DNA from: Acetobacteraceae bacterium H6797
GTDB taxonomy: Bacteria > Pseudomonadota > Alphaproteobacteria > Acetobacterales > Acetobacteraceae
Assembly (NCBI GenBank): GCA_015223225.1
Contig: JADFCQ010000002.1
Location: forward strand, 496,001 to 560,000
Direction of reading: 5' to 3'
DNA: 64,000 bases
The position numbers and the translations under genes are program-made. Positions 63,677-64,000 of the stretch are shown here, piece after piece. Below the pieces are notes generated by a model. That model ran no database searches. It was given only the letters and a program-made list of their open reading frames with translations, and was not told the DNA's origin. Position 1 is the stretch's first letter; each line of letters opens with the position of its first letter.

Positions 63677-64000
63677 TCAATGCTCCGCGCCGGCTTGCGC
63701 CGGGGCCGCGCTATTGGTGGGCTCCGCATGCCGCTCGCTCAGCCGCTTGGTGCGGAAGAGCCTGAGCACGAGGACGAAGAAGAGCGGCACGAAGAAGATC
63801 GCCAGGAGCGTGCCCGCAGCGACGCCGCCGACGATGCCCGTGCCGATCGCGACACGGCCGCCGGCACCCGCGCCGGTGGAGATCGCCAGCGGCACGACGC
63901 CGAGCACGAAGGCCATCGAGGTCATCAGGATCGGGCGCAGGCGCTCCTTCGCCGCATGGAGCGCGGATTCGAAGAGGTTCTCACCCTGCTCGAAATGCTC
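63677..64000 (-). CDS. RND efflux permease, C-terminal fragment
   Basis: The last 107 codons of an AcrB/MexB-type (HAE1) proton-driven efflux permease; the rest is off the right edge. The sequence EHFEQGENLFESALHAAKER is followed by LRPILMTSMAFVLGVVPLAI, the conserved end of the RND pore domain, then a Gly-rich stretch, the last transmembrane helix (LAIFFVPLFFVLVLRLF) and a charged cytoplasmic tail. Its stop overlaps the outer-membrane factor region. Multidrug efflux is likely; substrate not determinable. Confidence 0.93.
   Translation of the reverse strand, partial: EHFEQGENLFESALHAAKERLRPILMTSMAFVLGVVPLAISTGAGAGGRVAIGTGIVGGVAAGTLLAIFFVPLFFVLVLRLFRTKRLSERHAEPTNSAAPAQAGAEH

Overview
The window is about 64 kb of very GC-rich DNA (roughly two thirds G+C by eye) packed with short-spaced or overlapping genes. 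Most operons lie on the minus strand. The gene content, the GTG/TTG starts and the protein flavour (an rpsB-tsf-pyrH-frr-uppS-cdsA-dxr-rseP block, TrmJ, a GluRS/CysRS pair, NtaA-type and other LLM flavoenzymes, orphan family-5 solute-binding proteins) suggest an alphaproteobacterium, most likely Acetobacteraceae/Rhodospirillales (Roseomonas-like). The genus is inference.

Layout. 1-166: N-terminus of a CoxL/XdhB-type molybdenum hydroxylase running off the left edge. 362-436: tRNA-Thr(GGT). 620-4999: a 1459-residue DUF4011/superfamily-1 helicase/DUF3320 protein. 5001-7440: TrmJ, a DUF305 protein and an rcnR-rcnA nickel/cobalt efflux pair with a recognisable G-tract operator. 7636-12519: nadE, a small acidic protein, gltX and cysS in one operon. 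12662-15018: a HAD phosphatase and an NCS2 purine/pyrimidine permease with an extra soluble tail. 15359-22615: translation and envelope operon from rpsB to rseP; the usual bamA is not downstream. 23018-24457: alkaline phosphatase. 24491-26413: a strikingly AT-rich island holding one frameshifted SIR2-domain gene. 26414-32084: a purine-related cluster (nucleoside hydrolase, M20 amidohydrolase, solute-binding protein, adenine deaminase). 32239-33795: a Cache-GGDEF cyclase.

33802-45430 is a complete, tightly coupled glycogen operon, glgP-glgB-glgC-glgA-glgX::malQ, whose last gene fuses the debranching enzyme to 4-alpha-glucanotransferase. Together these make ADP-glucose, elongate and branch glycogen, then degrade it and recycle the maltodextrins. 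45638-48575 carries a TrmH-type methyltransferase, a 2OG-Fe(II) oxygenase and an Ldh2 dehydrogenase with ATGA overlaps. 48713-52292: a lytic transglycosylase-like protein, then a ligase-associated exonuclease and an ATP-dependent DNA ligase. 52359-56522: two LLM flavoenzymes (one frameshifted) and a Tat-type solute-binding protein. 56584-61417: a glycerol-type catabolic operon (GlpA-like dehydrogenase with [2Fe-2S] tail, FAD oxidoreductase, FGGY kinase, DeoR regulator). 61470-64000: an HCCA-isomerase-like protein and the end of an RND efflux operon.

The most interesting items are the orphan SIR2 effector-like gene in foreign AT-rich DNA with a single-base frameshift that can be pinpointed, the RcnR/CsoR hybrid metal site with its operator, a triplicated ribosome-binding-site/start cassette ahead of adenine deaminase, the glgX::malQ fusion, and the large DUF4011 helicase whose nuclease-like domain looks eroded.
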